A stretch of 64,000 bases of DNA from Ursus arctos (lineage: Eukaryota; Chordata; Mammalia; Carnivora; Ursidae), in NCBI RefSeq assembly GCF_023065955.2, contig NW_026623100.1:66220727-66284726 (forward strand), given 5' to 3'. A program made the position numbers and the translations under genes. A model generated the notes under the pieces. The model was not told the origin of the DNA and made no database searches. It saw nothing but the letters and a program-made list of their open reading frames with translations. Below are positions 10,206 to 23,234 of the stretch, one piece after another. Numbering within the stretch: the first letter of the stretch is position 1; each line of letters opens with the position of its first letter.

Positions 10206-12829
10206 GGGGGTGGGGACAAGTAGCTTGGAGTGGGACCATCATTCCATCAAGAAGATACTTAGGAGCTCTGACTGTGTGCTGAGCACCAGGCCCCCTCCTC
10301 AGGTCTCCAGGGCCTTAGAGGTTAAGGTTGGTCTGAGTTCATAACTAGGGGGTGCAGATGGGATTGGAGGGCCTGCACTGCCCTCTGAAGCCTATTGGAC
10401 TGGGGACAGTGGGCACAAATGGGACAGGGCACAGGGGAAGGGAAATGGCCACTGCTGAGAGTGGTTCTGGTCACGTGGAAGTGTTGGTCTTCAGGCCCCT
10501 GAGCGGGAGAGGACACTAGGAAGGGTGTGTCCTGTGAGTTTAAACGTTTACAGCCCCTGGGGCCCAGGCACAGGGGTAACAGTTCATTAAAATTCATAGT
10601 TAGAGCCTGAATCCCCCTCGGCCCCTGCAGAGTCCTCAACCAGAGAAACCTGTTGGGGTGTTGGCCTCCAGCCACTGCCGCGCCTCCCAATGTCTGAAGG
10701 CCTGCGGGGGGGATGGCTGGGCAGACGACCCTCCCTGGCGAGGCGAGTTGTCAGTGCACCAGCGCACGCACACGGTGGGGCCCTCTGGCCCGCAGCTTCA
10801 GGCCACAGGTGCTGTGGCTTTCCCCCTCAGGAGAGTGAATCCGTAGACTCAGCACATGACCTGGGGCGGGAGGGTGGAGGGGGGGGGCATGTCTACACCC
10901 GCAGGCCCCACGATCACCTGTACCCAGTCGGCTTTTCCTTCAGGTCCCAGCTCGTGGGGCACGCCCACTCCACCGTGGCCTGGTCCCAAGACCTGTCACT
11001 TAGTCTCTGCCTCCCTCCCCACCTGCGGCTGGCACCCTTGCACACCAGCCATCCATCCCTGAACAGGAAGAACTGGGTCCGGCTCTGGGGTCCAAACTTT
11101 CTGGAAAACTTCCCCACCCACAGCTGCTCAGAATCCCAGGCCTCCTGGGCAGGGCCCCCATCTTCCTGATCCCTCAGAAAGCAGGCCCTGGGGCTCCCCT
11201 TCCACGAAGCCCAATGGCCACCGGGGGCAACGGGTGGTGACTTGTTCACCTGCGCATGGACGGCCCGGGGGGGGGGGGCCCTGCCGCCGAGGCCCCTTGG
11301 TCTATGAGGTGTTGCCTCTGAGGCCCCGCTGATGGGGTTGGCCCTTTGGAAGAAGGCAGAGAGGAAGTAGGGAGCGCGCCAGGCGGGGCTGCAGAGCAGC
11401 TCGGGGACAGGGCAGGAGCGGGGTGCAGCCGGGGGGCCGAGGGAGTCAGCCTGAGCTCCCTTCCTGCGGGACGAGCTTCCAGCGGGACCAGCTCCTCAGA
11501 ACCAGATTCAGGACCGTGAGGAACGAGGCCTCCCTGCTTGGGGACCTCAGTGGGTCCCCCTCTTGCCTTGATGGCCAGTCAGCATTTGTCCTACTTTCAT
11601 CATTGCCTAGGCAACCATCTGGGTTCACCCTTTGCCACCAGCCTACCCTGGGAGCCCACTCAGAGGAGGGGGCAAAGGATGGGAATACAGAGAGCTGCAG
11701 GGTGGAGTGGGGGACCCGTGAAGGACCAGAGAGAGGGGAGTGAAGGGGAAGGAAAGGGGGGGAAGAGGGGCAGAGCTCAGGTGAGGAGGGGCGTTTTGAC
11801 TCTGGGGTGCAGTGGGAGGACAGGTGAGGACAGGAGGGGGAGCAGATTATCACTCCTGAGCCCCAGGCTTGGGGATCTCATTTCTGTCCTGTTGTTGCCA
11901 CAGCTTGCCCCCACATTTTACCCTAATTAGTCCCCGACTGGAAAGTGGTGCAGCATATGCCTTCCTCTGGGATTCCTACCCCCTAGCACGGCCCTTGGCC
12001 CAGAAGTCAGAGGCCTTATCTCGCCTGCCCTCCCTCCTCTCCACGTCCTACCCTGCCCCCAGCCTCGTTTATAGAGCTGGGTTGCAGCCTCAAAAGGGGT
12101 GATGGAATTTCCCTGGGGGTTGTCTTGTCAAGGAGTCTCTTATCTTCCTGCCTTCGGCCATCACTGGAGAGTGGAGGGGAGTTAGATGGGGTCATTGTGA
12201 GGCCTCTGGAGCCAAACTTTGCAAACTGTGGGGTTTAAAGCTAGGGTGGAGTTGGGGAGGTCCTGTTTAACATTTCTGTTTACTGAGGCCCCTACCCTGA
12301 CCTGCCACGACCCACCTCACTTAGCTCCTGACTGGTCTTTCCTGCCCCCATTTTATGACGGAGATTGGGTCTTGCCTCACCCTCATAGTCTTTCAAGGGG
12401 GGGGGGGGGACAGCTCCCTGGACAAGGTCATTCTCTAGGGGTATTATACACACAGAACTACCTTCACAAAGGCTCAGCACACCCAGGCACACCCAAGACA
12501 GGAACTCACTTCGAGCAGGGACCCGGGGCAATTCAGAAACCACAGTCAGCCCAAGGCCGTGTGTCGAGAGAGGACTGTCCCCGCACTGTGAAGAGACACA
12601 AAGAAAGTGGAACTCTACCTTGAGAAACCAGCCAACAGAGCTGCTTGAAGACATCGAGGAGGGAGTTAATGAAGGAAAATACTAGAACAGAAAAAACAGC
12701 AAGATAATTACACACATAATCAGTTGTAGCCGTTCCGTAAGATGCATGAAACGTCAGGCTCACTGTCACCGGGTGATGGGAGCCAGGAGGGCTTCTTAGA
12801 GCTTTGCTCTAAAGAGACGGGAACGAGAG

Positions 12830-12985
12830 TACGTTAAGTGCCTACTGTGCGCCAGGTGCCTTCACATACGTGGATCTTACTTCGTGTCGGCCCCTCAACC
12901 GAGCTGTGATGTCGGTACTCTCGATTCCGAGAACGAGGCTCAGAGAGGTCAGGTCACCTGCCCAAGATCACAGGACCCCATCTGT
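12830..12985 (-). repeat. MIR fragment
   Basis: 'GTGCCTACTGTGCGCCAGGT' followed by 'GAACGAGGCTCAGAGAGGTC' and 'CTGCCCAAGATCACAGG' is the MIR core read backwards. Confidence 0.75.
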
Positions 12986-13195
12986 CGGCCGGACTGGGCT
13001 GCGGCTGCCCTGCCCAGCCTGTCAGACTGCTGAGATGGCAGAACTTCGGCAGCACTTCCAGGAGGAGGAAGACTGTTCTGAGCTCGGGGGAGGAGCAGAG
13101 AGACGGCTCAGGGAAGGAAGTGTTGACTCAGTTGACTTTAGAGCCTCGTTTGCCTACTTTGAAAATCACAAGGGAGAAACAGTCACCCAGATTTG

Positions 13196-13198
<3 letters not shown>

Positions 13199-13230
<32 letters not shown>
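13199..13230. repeat. (TA)n microsatellite
   Basis: About 15 uninterrupted TA units. This simple repeat is likely length-variable. Confidence 0.95.
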
Positions 13231-13231
<1 letters not shown>

Positions 13232-14390
13232 ATCCTGACCAAGATAGTGTCTCTGATTCCCAATCTCACCTCTCCTCCGGGCGTACCTTTCTCCCGTACC
13301 CCTCAGTCAGCGCAAACCCAGCCTGGACGTGCCACAGACCCTGGGGTTTGTTTTCCCCCCGATGAGGGCCCCCGAGCCCCAGCCCAGCAGAAGAGAAGGT
13401 GGAGATGTGAGCGCAGACCCGCGCAGACGGGGTGTGCACGTGTGCCGCCCCGTTCTAAGCACAGGACTTCATCCCCACATTCCTCCCCAGGAGCTACTGG
13501 CACCGTCGTCCCCAGTCCGCAGTGAGGCAGCTGGAACGAGGAAAGCGTTTCGCCCCGGGACACTGGGTAACAAGTGGCAGTGACCTGAAGCCAGGCGAGC
13601 TGCGTCCAAAGGCATGTCCCGACCACCGTGCTCTGCGTCTCCCGCCAACAGCGCCAGAGCCAGATGTCTGTGCCCGGCATGGTGATGCTCTTTCCCCGTA
13701 TTCGCTGCCACAGGAAAGGAGGAGGTAAAGACTCGGCCTCTGGTTAAGCCGAGTGGTCTTCCCCTAGGGCCCACTTCGCCTTGTGGACGCGGCACCCAAG
13801 GGGGCCCATGTCAACGTCTGGGGCTCCTTGGACTCCAGCTGACTTTGCAGGGCAGGATTGCAAGGTCCCCCGTCCACCTGTCCCATTCGGCCCTCACACT
13901 GAAGGGACTTGTGGGTTCCATCAACAGCCCCTGGGGGTGGGAGGAGGAGGAAAGGGGGGCCGAATCCCTGATAGACCCGGCGGCGGGGTAGGAATCAACA
14001 GGAATTTAATCGTTAGTCCCAGGGAGTGATGTGCCGGGCCTTCCCGGCTTCCTTCTGCTGATGATGCATCGAGGCGACGAGCCCTGCTGTTCAGGATCAG
14101 GCTGGACCTTAGGGCAGGGTGTCGAAGGACAGCCCATGAGAACATCCTAACCGCTCTGCACCTCACTTTGTAGCCCAGCCTTAGGCGAAGTGAGCATTCA
14201 CCCCACCTCTGCCCAAGCCACATCGCAAAGCTTTCTCATTCACCGACGGATGTTTCTCACCACCAGGCTCTCCCAGCCACGGAGGGAGGGTCCCTTCCCC
14301 ACCCTAGTCCCCCTCCCCGAGGGAGGTCGGTCTGGAGCTGAGGCATCTAACCTGGCCAAGCCCAGGGGCTCCCCCTCCTCTCTGCTGCTT

Positions 14391-14521
14391 TTTATTTAAT
14401 ATTTGTTATTTATTTAATTTTTATTTTTAAGTAAGCTCTATGCCCAACGGGGGGCTTGAACTCATGACCATGAGTGAGATCAAGGGTCACGTGTTCCACC
14501 GACTGAGCCAGCCGGGCGCCT
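14391..14521 (-). mobile_element. CAN SINE (short type)
   Basis: Reverse orientation: a T/A-rich tail, 'AAGTAAGCTCTATGCCCAAC', 'GGGGGCTTGAACTCATGACC', and the head complement 'GACTGAGCCAGCCGGGCGCC'. An imperfect duplication of CTCTCTGCTGCTTTT flanks it. Confidence 0.85.
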
Positions 14522-14719
14522 CTCTCTGCTTCTTTGAAGTTGTTTGCAAAATCAGAGGGGGTCAATGGGTACATATTGCATTAAAAATAGAGTTCTTAAT
14601 TTGCCATCCACACGTGGTTGTGTGTGTACAGTGTTGTCTCTTTCCCCAAAGTGGGAGGGCGTGTGTGTAAAACGGCGATAATAGTACAAGGTGATGCTTA
14701 TTAATCACCACACTCGGGG

Positions 14720-14916
14720 GGCGCCTGGGTGGCACAGCGGTTGAGCGTCTGCCTTCGGCTCAGGGCATGATCCCGGCGTTATGGGATCGAGCCCCACATC
14801 AGGCTCCTCCGCTATGAGCCTGCTTCTTCTTCTCCCACTCCCCCTGCTTGTGTTCCCTCTCTCGCTGGCTGTCTCTATCTCTGTCGAATAAATAAATAAA
14901 ATCTTTAAAAAAAAAA
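14720..14916 (+). mobile_element. CAN SINE (long, young type)
   Basis: Full-length copy: head GGCGCCTGGGTGGCACAGCG, a body resembling the RNA polymerase III A and B boxes, a CT-rich segment, an (AATA)n stretch, AAAATCTTT and poly-A. The 17-bp target-site duplication AATCACCACACTCGGGG at 14703-14719 and 14917-14933 is perfect, so this is a fairly recent insertion. Confidence 0.93.
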
Positions 14917-17300
14917 AATCACCACACTCGGGGTGCAGAAAGTGCCCGGGAAATCAGGGAAGGAGGAAGGGTTCAACCACAAGTAAATCAAATGATAGGA
15001 AATGATGAAAAAACAGAAAATGTGTCTCTTATTCCATGAACTCATTCCTTCACTTGCTCACTCAGCCTGGCCAAGGCTGCTTTTAGATAGAGTTCCAGTG
15101 AGTTCTACTGTTGCCTCTGCTTGTTAAGTCTTAAATATGCCTGGTCAGCAACTGTAGCGTCTTCGGTTTTAAAAAACACATATTAAAAGCTATTTTTGAA
15201 GCAAAACCTTCCTCTTGGGATAAAACTTCCCTTCACTGGCTCTTGCCTTTGAAGCCACCGTCCCCTGCTCCGAGCCAGCGCACCTCCTCTGAGGTCTTTC
15301 AGTCCGGAGGCCTGCGGGGTGGCAGTGTGCCTCGGCCGTTTCCAGTTACACCCCTCGAGCTGAGGCTGAGGGGATGGTGTTAGCAAGTTGAGTTTCCAAA
15401 GGGTCAATCTTATTTTGAACCAGCCTGTCAAAACAAAATCAACTCAACCCAAAACACATACAAAGCAATGAATACATCTGTGTGCAGATTTACCTTAAAA
15501 ATACAAGGGTGAGGCGAGTTGCAAAGGGCCCATGGAGCTTCCAGGGAGGGGAGGGGGATCTGTTTCAGCCTCCCCAACGTGGGAGGTGAAGACATGGCAC
15601 CCCAAACCAGGTCCTGGCCCTGGGGTGGTTAAGATTGGGCACAGGCCTGGAATGACCCACGCCTCCTCCCGTCCTTGGGCCCAGGATTGGGGCAGATGAC
15701 CGAGAAAGCACGCACTTCACCTGCGGAGGCCTCCTCGCCCTCCCCCACGGCAGAGGCCAGGCCGGGCACGGGGCATCACAAGGACGTGGGCAACAGAGGA
15801 AAGGGTGAGGCTCACTCCTCAGCCCCACACTGGGCCGACCCTTCGCTGGCACTGACACTTGCTCCCCTGCTCCTGCCCCAGTCTCGTCCATCCCCTTGGC
15901 CCTCTGGGGTAGGAGCACTTGAAGGAGCGTGACGCCACAGGGGGCAGGTCCCCGTCATTTGGGCTACGGAGGTAGGTGCTCTGCTTGCTGTTTGGGGTCT
16001 AAATGAGAGGGTGTCACAGAGAATGGCCTCAAGTCATTTTCTTTGGCCCAAGAGGTATTTTTAAAATGATTTAATACGTTGCAAATGGTGAAACATCAGA
16101 AGATTTTACAGAAAAGTCCAGATTTACAGCTTCTCTGGAGAAGTTAAGAGTATCTGGCTACTCTGGTCCCACAAGTCCCCCATGGCAACGATTCTGCCGA
16201 AGACCCTCAGACACCCTTCCTTCTCACTGACCATGCCTGCGCGTCCTGGGCAGCTGCTCCGGGGGCTGCCGGGGCCTGGAAGCAGCAGGTCCTTTCCTGC
16301 CGTGTGGGGGTATCCGTTCATCCTCCGAAGCCCCAGCCACAGAGCACCCACCCTTCCACTCCCACCTCCTCACCATTCCCAAGCTGCAGCCCAGAAGAAG
16401 CCTCCCTCTGGCCCCAAGGAGAAGAACGAGCCCTTTTAATAGGAGCCGAGACAACTGAATTTCTGGGGAGCTCAGACTTGTGGGAAAGCATCCACACCCA
16501 CGGTTATCCCACCCCCCTTTACCATGCAGACCCAGAGTGCTGGGCCAGAAAGGCCAGAGAGGGGCCTCACCGCTGAGTCAGAGACAGTCCCCTTTGCCCC
16601 GGTCAGCTGCTGCCACTGCGCTTTCAGCCACCATCACTGTGGGGGAACTCCGCTGGCAAAAGCCCCACACCCCCAATCTATATGTGGACCGCTCTGTTTT
16701 GCTCATCAGCGGCCGATGTAAAATTTGCATAGGTAAATGCCAAACTGTGGTGTTCCTGGCAGACATGACTTCGGGCCACCCCATGCTGATGGTGGCCCGG
16801 TAATGACTGTCCAGGATGGCCCTGGGCTATAAGCAGGAAAGGAGGGAGATTTGAGAGAAAAAAGCAACTGGGGAAGAACAGGAGGAGAGACGCTTCAATG
16901 TTGTCACAATCGGGAAGTCAGCAGCCCAGAAGCTCACGTCCCTGGAAACGTTTAGGCTTTGTGTCTCCATTCATTCAACATATACAACCTTGAACCTTGG
17001 AGCTTTGAACATGGGCTCCTCTTGACTTCCTGAATGGACTGTAAGCATCCCAAGGTTGGGGATGGTGACCTCTTTCTTCAAGTCTTCTCATAGCAGGAAA
17101 TACGACATTCTCCAACATTCCTCGGGACTAAAATGAGTGCTTATGGACAAATACCTAAAGTGCAAATGATTTGATAAATAGAGATGGATAAGATCTGCCC
17201 ATCAACCAACACCTATGAAATAGTGTTATTGTTATCCGATACTCACCTCGGATAGTAAGTATCTGAACAAAGTTTACAAGTAATATTGCTATTTTGTTGC

Positions 17301-17491
17301 CTTTAAAAATTTTTTTTATTTATTCATTTGACAGAAAGAAAGAGAGCACAAGCAGGGGGAGCAGCAGAGGGAGAGGGAGAAGCAGACTTCCCGCTGAGCA
17401 GGGAGTCTGATGAGGGACTCGGTCCCAGGACCCTGGGATCCTGACCTGAGCCAAAGGCAGATGCCTAACTGACTGAGCCACCCAGGTGCCC
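17301..17491 (-). mobile_element. CAN SINE
   Basis: Reverse copy from an A/T tail to the head complement ACTGAGCCACCCAGGTGCCC. The duplication CTATTTTGTTGC at 17289-17300 and 17492-17503 is perfect. Confidence 0.92.
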
Positions 17492-17503
17492 CTATTTTGT
17501 TGC

Positions 17504-17728
17504 TTAAAAAAAATATATATATATGTATATGTATATATATTTATTTATTTCTTTTAGAGAGTGCAAGCACAAGCAGGAGGGGCAGTGGGAGTGGGAGAGA
17601 GAATCTCAAGCAGACTCCCCACTGAGCGTGGAGCCCGAGGCGGGGTTCCATCTCACGACCTTGAGATTATGACCTGAGCGGAAATCAAGAGTCAGATGCT
17701 TAACGGACCATGCCACGCAGGTGCCGCC
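17504..17728 (-). mobile_element. CAN SINE immediately next to the previous one
   Basis: Reverse copy starting directly after the duplication of its neighbour. Its tail has expanded into a TA/GTATAT microsatellite (about 17508-17545). The head complement reads ATGCCACGCAGGTGCCGCC, which is more diverged, so this is probably an older insertion. Confidence 0.85.
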
Positions 17729-18899
17729 TCCCATCACCTGTCTTCCTGAGTGACCTCCGCCAGCCCACGGCCGCTGCTGGCCCCAGCTAGAGCGGAGAAG
17801 CTAGTGTGCTCTCCTGAAGCAGCCTGGGGACCCCCATCCTGGGACTCGGGAGCCGGCGCCCGCCTGCGGGTGTTTCCTGGGGCGGAGGCAGGCAGTCCGA
17901 TTACTCCGGCCCACGGGAAGCGATGTTTTGTTCTGGCGCAGTGACCATGTGGATATTCCCACCTGGGAGCACCCAGAAGGGGTGTACCTTCCCTGACACA
18001 CCAGTCCACTTGAAGCAGGGGAGAAAGAGCTAGAAGTGAGCACTAAGGGCAGATTGGGCTGATTCTGAGCAAGCAAATGGCCGATGATGGGGACCCAGAG
18101 AGTGCATTGGCCTGGAAATGAAACTTAAATTAGAACCGAATTGTTGTGTAGACTGTTCCTAACTAATCTGGGTAAAAGACTGCTTTTCAGTGCAGTTAAT
18201 GACTACGTGGTTTACGATGATGCAGAGAAGCATCCGTCTCTAGAAAGAACTCGGGCTACCGGGGATGGTAAGGACCGCGTGGAGCGGCAGAGGGGAGCCA
18301 GTGCTCCAGCTGTCTGGGGTCCTCTCACTGCCTAGGAAAGAGCCTGCCTGTGGTCCCGGCCGCCCCCTGGTCACCGGGGGGCCGGACCCTTGCTCTAACT
18401 CTCTCAGTCCCGGCAGCCCGTGCGCCCCCACCTGCACTCTGTCTGGTCGCGCTCTCCAGCTCCGAGGCCGGTGCAGGTGACCCGCCCAGCTCCTGGAGAC
18501 CCCGCGGGCACCAGGCCTGCCCTGTGCCCCGACTTGCTCACAAGGCATCCAGGCCTGTCGGGGCACCTCAGGCTGCCCCCGGCTTCTTCCCCCCACGACC
18601 TCCCCAGGCCTGGCCTGACTTTAATCTTTGGAATCCTCTCTCTTCTCTCTCTGTGAGCCTGCCCCCTGCAAGCCCCTCACTAAGGCTCCTCCTTCTGCCC
18701 CATCTTTCCTCGAAGGCGCCTTTGCCACGAGGGCCCTGCCCTCCTCTCTGAGCTCATCCTGTCCTCTCTCAGACACCCGGGTGAGGTCCTATTCCTGGGG
18801 GGAGCTTCCTTGGGCTCCCTGCCCCGGACCTTGTTTTCTTGGGCAGCCGTAGGGTAGAGTGGAACAAACAGGGGCTTTGGGGGGGCCGACATGCCTACA

Positions 18900-19060
18900 T
18901 CTGAATCCTCATGCTGCTCCTTTCTAGAATGTGACGTCAGCTAGGTCACACCTTATTCTCCGCATATAAAGGGAGGATCCTTTCAGCCTACATGGTTGTT
19001 ATGAAGACTATATTAAAAGTCTGGGAGAGCGCTCGGCACACAGCAAACGATCAATAGCCG
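18900..19060 (+). repeat. MIR fragment
   Basis: Diverged MIR core: 'CTAGGTCACACCTTATTCTC', 'CATGGTTGTTATGAAGACTA' and 'GCTCGGCACACAGCAAACGA'. Confidence 0.6.
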
Positions 19061-19649
19061 TTCCTTCCCTTCCTTCCTCCGATGCTAAGTGCCCCGCCCG
19101 CTCGACAGGACGGCCCTGCCCTTCCACAGCCTCAGCCCTGGGGAGCGCTCCAGAGCCAGGCCTGGCAGCAGGTGGCTCAGAGTCACCCCACTGGTGTCTC
19201 CCAGGGCCAGCGAGGGCCGCAGGGGCTTGGGGCACCAGTTAATCTCCCCTGCACGGACGCATGAGGGGCCACAGTGTGGGGTCCAGAGTGCTGAGCTGAA
19301 CGAATGTCTGTTCCCAGTGTGGCCTTCCCGTCACAGGAAGAACCACTTCCGGGATGGAGGCTGCTCCAGGAATGCCGGGTAAGGACCAGGACGGGCCGGA
19401 CCAGCTCACGGACCCCACCCCCCACACCCAAGCACCTGCACACCCCACTCTGGTGACCAGTGGCCCCCTCAGGGGGTGAGGCCAACGTTTCAAGCCTCTG
19501 AAACTCCAGAGTCTCGCACCAGCCTTCTCTCAGGGCTCAGAGGCCTCTCAGAACAATTTATCCTTCGATGGGGATCCCCGCTCTGCACACTCCTCATTAC
19601 ACGGAAGGAAGCTTCTTTATAGACCAGGAGGAATCTGCTTTGTTCTTTC

Positions 19650-19775
19650 ATTTAACAAATATTCATAGAGTACCTGCTAGGGAGCAGACATATCCCAGGC
19701 CCTGGGGATGCAGGTACCTGCCCTCTGGAAACTTCCATTCCAGGGTGGGAGCCATACAACAGACGACCTCGTGTG
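19650..19775 (-). repeat. L2 fragment
   Basis: 'TTTAACAAATATTCATAGAG' leading to 'TACCTGCTAGGGAGCAG' and 'GGCCCTGGGGATGCAGG' is the reversed L2 3' end. Confidence 0.6.
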
Positions 19776-19914
19776 CTGCCAGGAGGTGGAAGACACTTGG
19801 TGGGGGGCCGTAGGGGAAGCAGGGGGAAGTTTAGAGAGGACATGGCGGGGAGGGCAGCCTGTGAACTTTCCAGAGTTCTCAGTCTCTGCCCCTGTGCGCA
19901 GGAACTTTGTTTTT

Positions 19915-20104
19915 TGTTTAAAGATCTTATTTATTTATTTGAGAGAGAGAGGGAAAGAAAGAACAAGCAGGGAAAGGGGCAGAGACAGAGGGAGAGGCAG
20001 GCTCCCCACTGAGCAGGGAGGATGTGGGGCTCGATCCCAGGACCCTGGGATCATGACCTGAGCCGAAGGCAGATGCTTCACCAAACTGAGCCACCCAGGC
20101 GTCC
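19915..20104 (-). mobile_element. CAN SINE
   Basis: Reverse copy: 'AAAGATCTTATTTATTTATT', a GA-rich segment, 'CTCCCCACTGAGCAGGGAGG', 'CTCGATCCCAGGACCCTGGG', and the head complement 'ACTGAGCCACCCAGGCGTCC'. No clear target-site duplication was found. Confidence 0.9.
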
Positions 20105-20829
20105 ACCAGAAAATGGCCACTTTTTAGGGGAACAAAAAGAAAACACAATTACACTTGGCAGGAAATTCCTCTGGTAGGTACCCAGTTGAGGACAAACCCT
20201 TTGCTCTGGCAGCTTATGACCCTCTGGGTCATGTCCCACCGTTGGCGGCCACCCAGGCCAGACTCTCCCAGCAACTAATCCAGCCTCAGGCTAAAACCTT
20301 CCTGCCTCCTTTCCCCCTGCTTCTCCCCTCTGAAGTCCACGCTCTGTCCACAGTCAGGTGTGGCTTGTTTGCACGCTTGCTTCGCCAGTCCTTCATTGGC
20401 TACCTTCTCCAGGGACAAAGTTGATAGTCCCCCTAACCTATCTGACCCCAGAATATAGCTTTCTACCTGGAACAAGAAAAGAATATTCTGGAAGTTACAC
20501 ACTTTCCAGTGCTTTCCTCCACACCAACCAGACAGAAGGCCAGGTAGTCCACCTTGGCTGCCCGAAGGTATCTTCCGAACCACCTCACATCTCCTTCTAC
20601 TCCTCCCTGGCTTCCTCGTCTTCACAAGGGAGCCCACGGGTTTTCTAGAATGAGATCAGTTACGCTTCGGTAGCCTGCTCTTCGGGGGAGGGGCTCTGTG
20701 GCCTGCCCTCAGTACTACACTTCCTCAAATCTCCACGCTTCTCTTTCAGAGCACCAGCCACTTCTCATTTACTGCCACAAAGGAGTTTTTTGCTTCGTTT
20801 TGTTTTAATTTGGCATGGACGTGATCGCT

Positions 20830-20940
20830 AAATCGTGTCCGTGAGCTCCTCGAGGGCAGGGCCCAGGTCCGTTTTGCTCCCTGTTGACTCCACGAAACCC
20901 CGCCCAATGCCTGGCAGAGAGTAGAAGCCTAACAGTTGTC
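20830..20940 (+). repeat. L2 3'-end fragment
   Basis: 'CCGTGAGCTCCTCGAGGGCA', 'GGCCCAGGTCCGTTTTGCTC' and 'CCCAATGCCTGGCAGAGAGT' follow the L2 3' end in order. Confidence 0.65.
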
Positions 20941-21239
20941 AACTGTGCAAATAAAACATACCCAAGATACAAGTATATTGGTACTACGCGTACAACAAAG
21001 ACGAAGGAAACACGAAGAAGGAAGGTCTGAGTGGTAGATCCTAAACCTCGGCTCCCTTCTAAATAAACGATGTATTTATTACAAGTAGGCCTGACCAAGG
21101 ATGTTCCCTGATGTGCAAATTTATGAGGCGTCTTATAAGGGTATGAAAAATGGAAACTCAGTTTAGCTGTAGAGAAAAAAATAATAACATGAAACACAGA
21201 GACACGCACCCCTTCCTCTCGCCCCTCCCTAAAACCTGC

Positions 21240-21520
21240 TCTGGACACGAAAAGAAAGCGAGACTGAGCCCAACCAATCAGAAGTCAGCTTTTCCAAGGC
21301 CCGGCCCGCCGCCGGGGTGACGGACAGCAAGCTCCGCACCAGCGCAGCGCCACCTGCAGGTCTAGGCGTGCACATGCGGCGCCTGCCGGTAGGGTACTTT
21401 GCCCGGACCTGGCCGGTCTCTGTGGCCCGTAGAGGCGCGGGCCTCCGGTCCGCACGCCCACTCCGCACACCCCCCGAGTCAGAGCGCACAGGGGGCCGCT
21501 GTGGGGTCCATCAGGCAGGA
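21240..21520. promoter_or_regulatory. Small CpG-rich patch with CTCF-type motif and CCAAT box
   Basis: A roughly 280-bp unique stretch dense in CpG within CpG-poor surroundings. It has a CCAATCAG (NF-Y type) box near 21273. CAGCGCCACCTGCAGGTCT at 21345-21363 fits the reverse CTCF consensus YRSYGCCMYCTRSTGG at all but one position. It lies roughly midway between the DTNB 3' end and the DNMT3A promoter, so a domain boundary or a noncoding-RNA promoter are both reasonable inferences. Neither is shown by the sequence. Confidence 0.4.
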
Positions 21521-22002
21521 TGGGAGCCGCTGAGGAGCTGTCAAGCGGTGTTTATTTTGTTCACTCAAGTGACTTGGCCCACAACTTTCCCCTACTTTAA
21601 GCTATCCCTGCTTGGCCAGAAGAATGGATTTGATGAGGAAAAGTGTCTGAGAAAAGTGACACAAGAGTGGTTTTAAATGCTTCAGTTGCATCTGTTTGGG
21701 GCCCAACCTCCATTAAGCAGATGGATGTGGAGGGCCTAGCACCCTTTCCCTGGTCCCCAGTCAGTGGGGCAGGGCTGGGGGAGGGGTTGCTCCACTCCCA
21801 CTCCCTGTCTCCCCCCACTCCCTACCCCCCACCCCCAGCAAGTGACCCGGAGAGCCCAGGCTGCTGGCACTACACCCAGACCCGCAGGTCGCCCTCTCTG
21901 AATGGGCCTGACTTGGTGACTGTCAGCCCTGCTCTCCCTCACCTGGGCAGGGCACAGAACTAAAATCATCATATGCGTTTCATATTCCTTATTCCTGATT
22001 TT

Positions 22003-22144
22003 TAAAAAATTTTATGCATTATTTATTTATTTATTTATTTGCAAAGTTTATTTATGTAAATAATCTCTACACCCAACGTGGGGCTCGAACTCACCCCAAG
22101 ATCAAGAGTTGCCTGCTCCTCCGACTGAGCCAGCCAGGCGCCCC
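22003..22144 (-). mobile_element. CAN SINE (short type)
   Basis: Reverse copy with a TTTA-rich tail, 'CTACACCCAACGTGGGGCTC' and the head complement 'GAGCCAGCCAGGCGCCCCC'. It is flanked by CTTATTCCTGATTT (21989-22002) and CTTATTCCTAATTT (22145-22158). Confidence 0.9.
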
Positions 22145-23234
22145 CTTATTCCTAATTTGAAAGAAGGTCTGAGGAGTATTCCTGCAGGACACTGAAGACT
22201 TGCTTGGCTCAAGGTAGATTTTCCCCTTGTGTCACTCAGTGGCCCTCAGGACAACCCCTTGGTGCTGCCTGACCTCCTCTTCAGGAGGGGTTTGTTCTGG
22301 AAGGAGGGCAGCCCGACATCCGGGATGTCCCGATGCTCTCAGGAACCCCCAGTATGGGGAAGGTCGGGGAGGATAAAAGTGTGGGGAAGAGGCATTTTTA
22401 TTTTAGTGAGCAGCTGCTATGTGCCACGTACCATGTTAGATTTCTGACCAGAACAACAACGTCCTCACAAAAGCCCAAGAAATTTCGTTTAAAAAACATA
22501 TTTATCATTTGAATATCACATATTAATTTTATACAAACAAGAATATCCCTTAAGCCTCTTCTTCTACCACCTGGCCCTGCTTTTCTTGCCTGTGGCCAAA
22601 GCAAGTGGGAGTCTGTAGGATGGAATGGACAGGTATGCCACCAAAATCACCTGACAAGGTAGTCCAGATCCCGGTCTGATTACTACCAGAGCAATTGCGA
22701 GAGCTGGAAAATAAGGACCCAGGCCTCTCCCAGATGGGCAAGGAAGAAGCTCGAGGTTTCTGAAGAAACTGGCTCTGGAAACTCCAAGATGATGTGTCTG
22801 GTCAAGGGGGAGTGGACAGGACAACCCAATGAGCCCTGCTCACTGCTGGCTGCTGGGAAGGGAGGGTCTAGGTCAGTTACGGAATCTGGGAAATCTGGTC
22901 TTTGTCCAAAGCCACCATAGTGGTGAGGGAAGACTTGCTTCTTGGGGACACAAGTTTGCCCCGGCAGAGTCAGCAGCCAACCCAGGACCTAAGACAGGTC
23001 ATTCCTGTCAATTCCTAGGCCAATGCCTAGGCATCACAGTAAAGTAGCCTGTGCTGGGGGTAAACTGAGGCAGGCAATTGGGGCCCCAGCACGGGTACTG
23101 CAGGGACAGGGCTGGGGTGAGGCCTGCCTGGGGACAGAGCTGTGAGCCCAAAGGTAGGTCCTATTGAGGGAATTTTCCGTATTCCTTTCCCACTTCTGAG
23201 ACAAGGGACAGAGAGAAGTGGAAAGGCAATTAAT

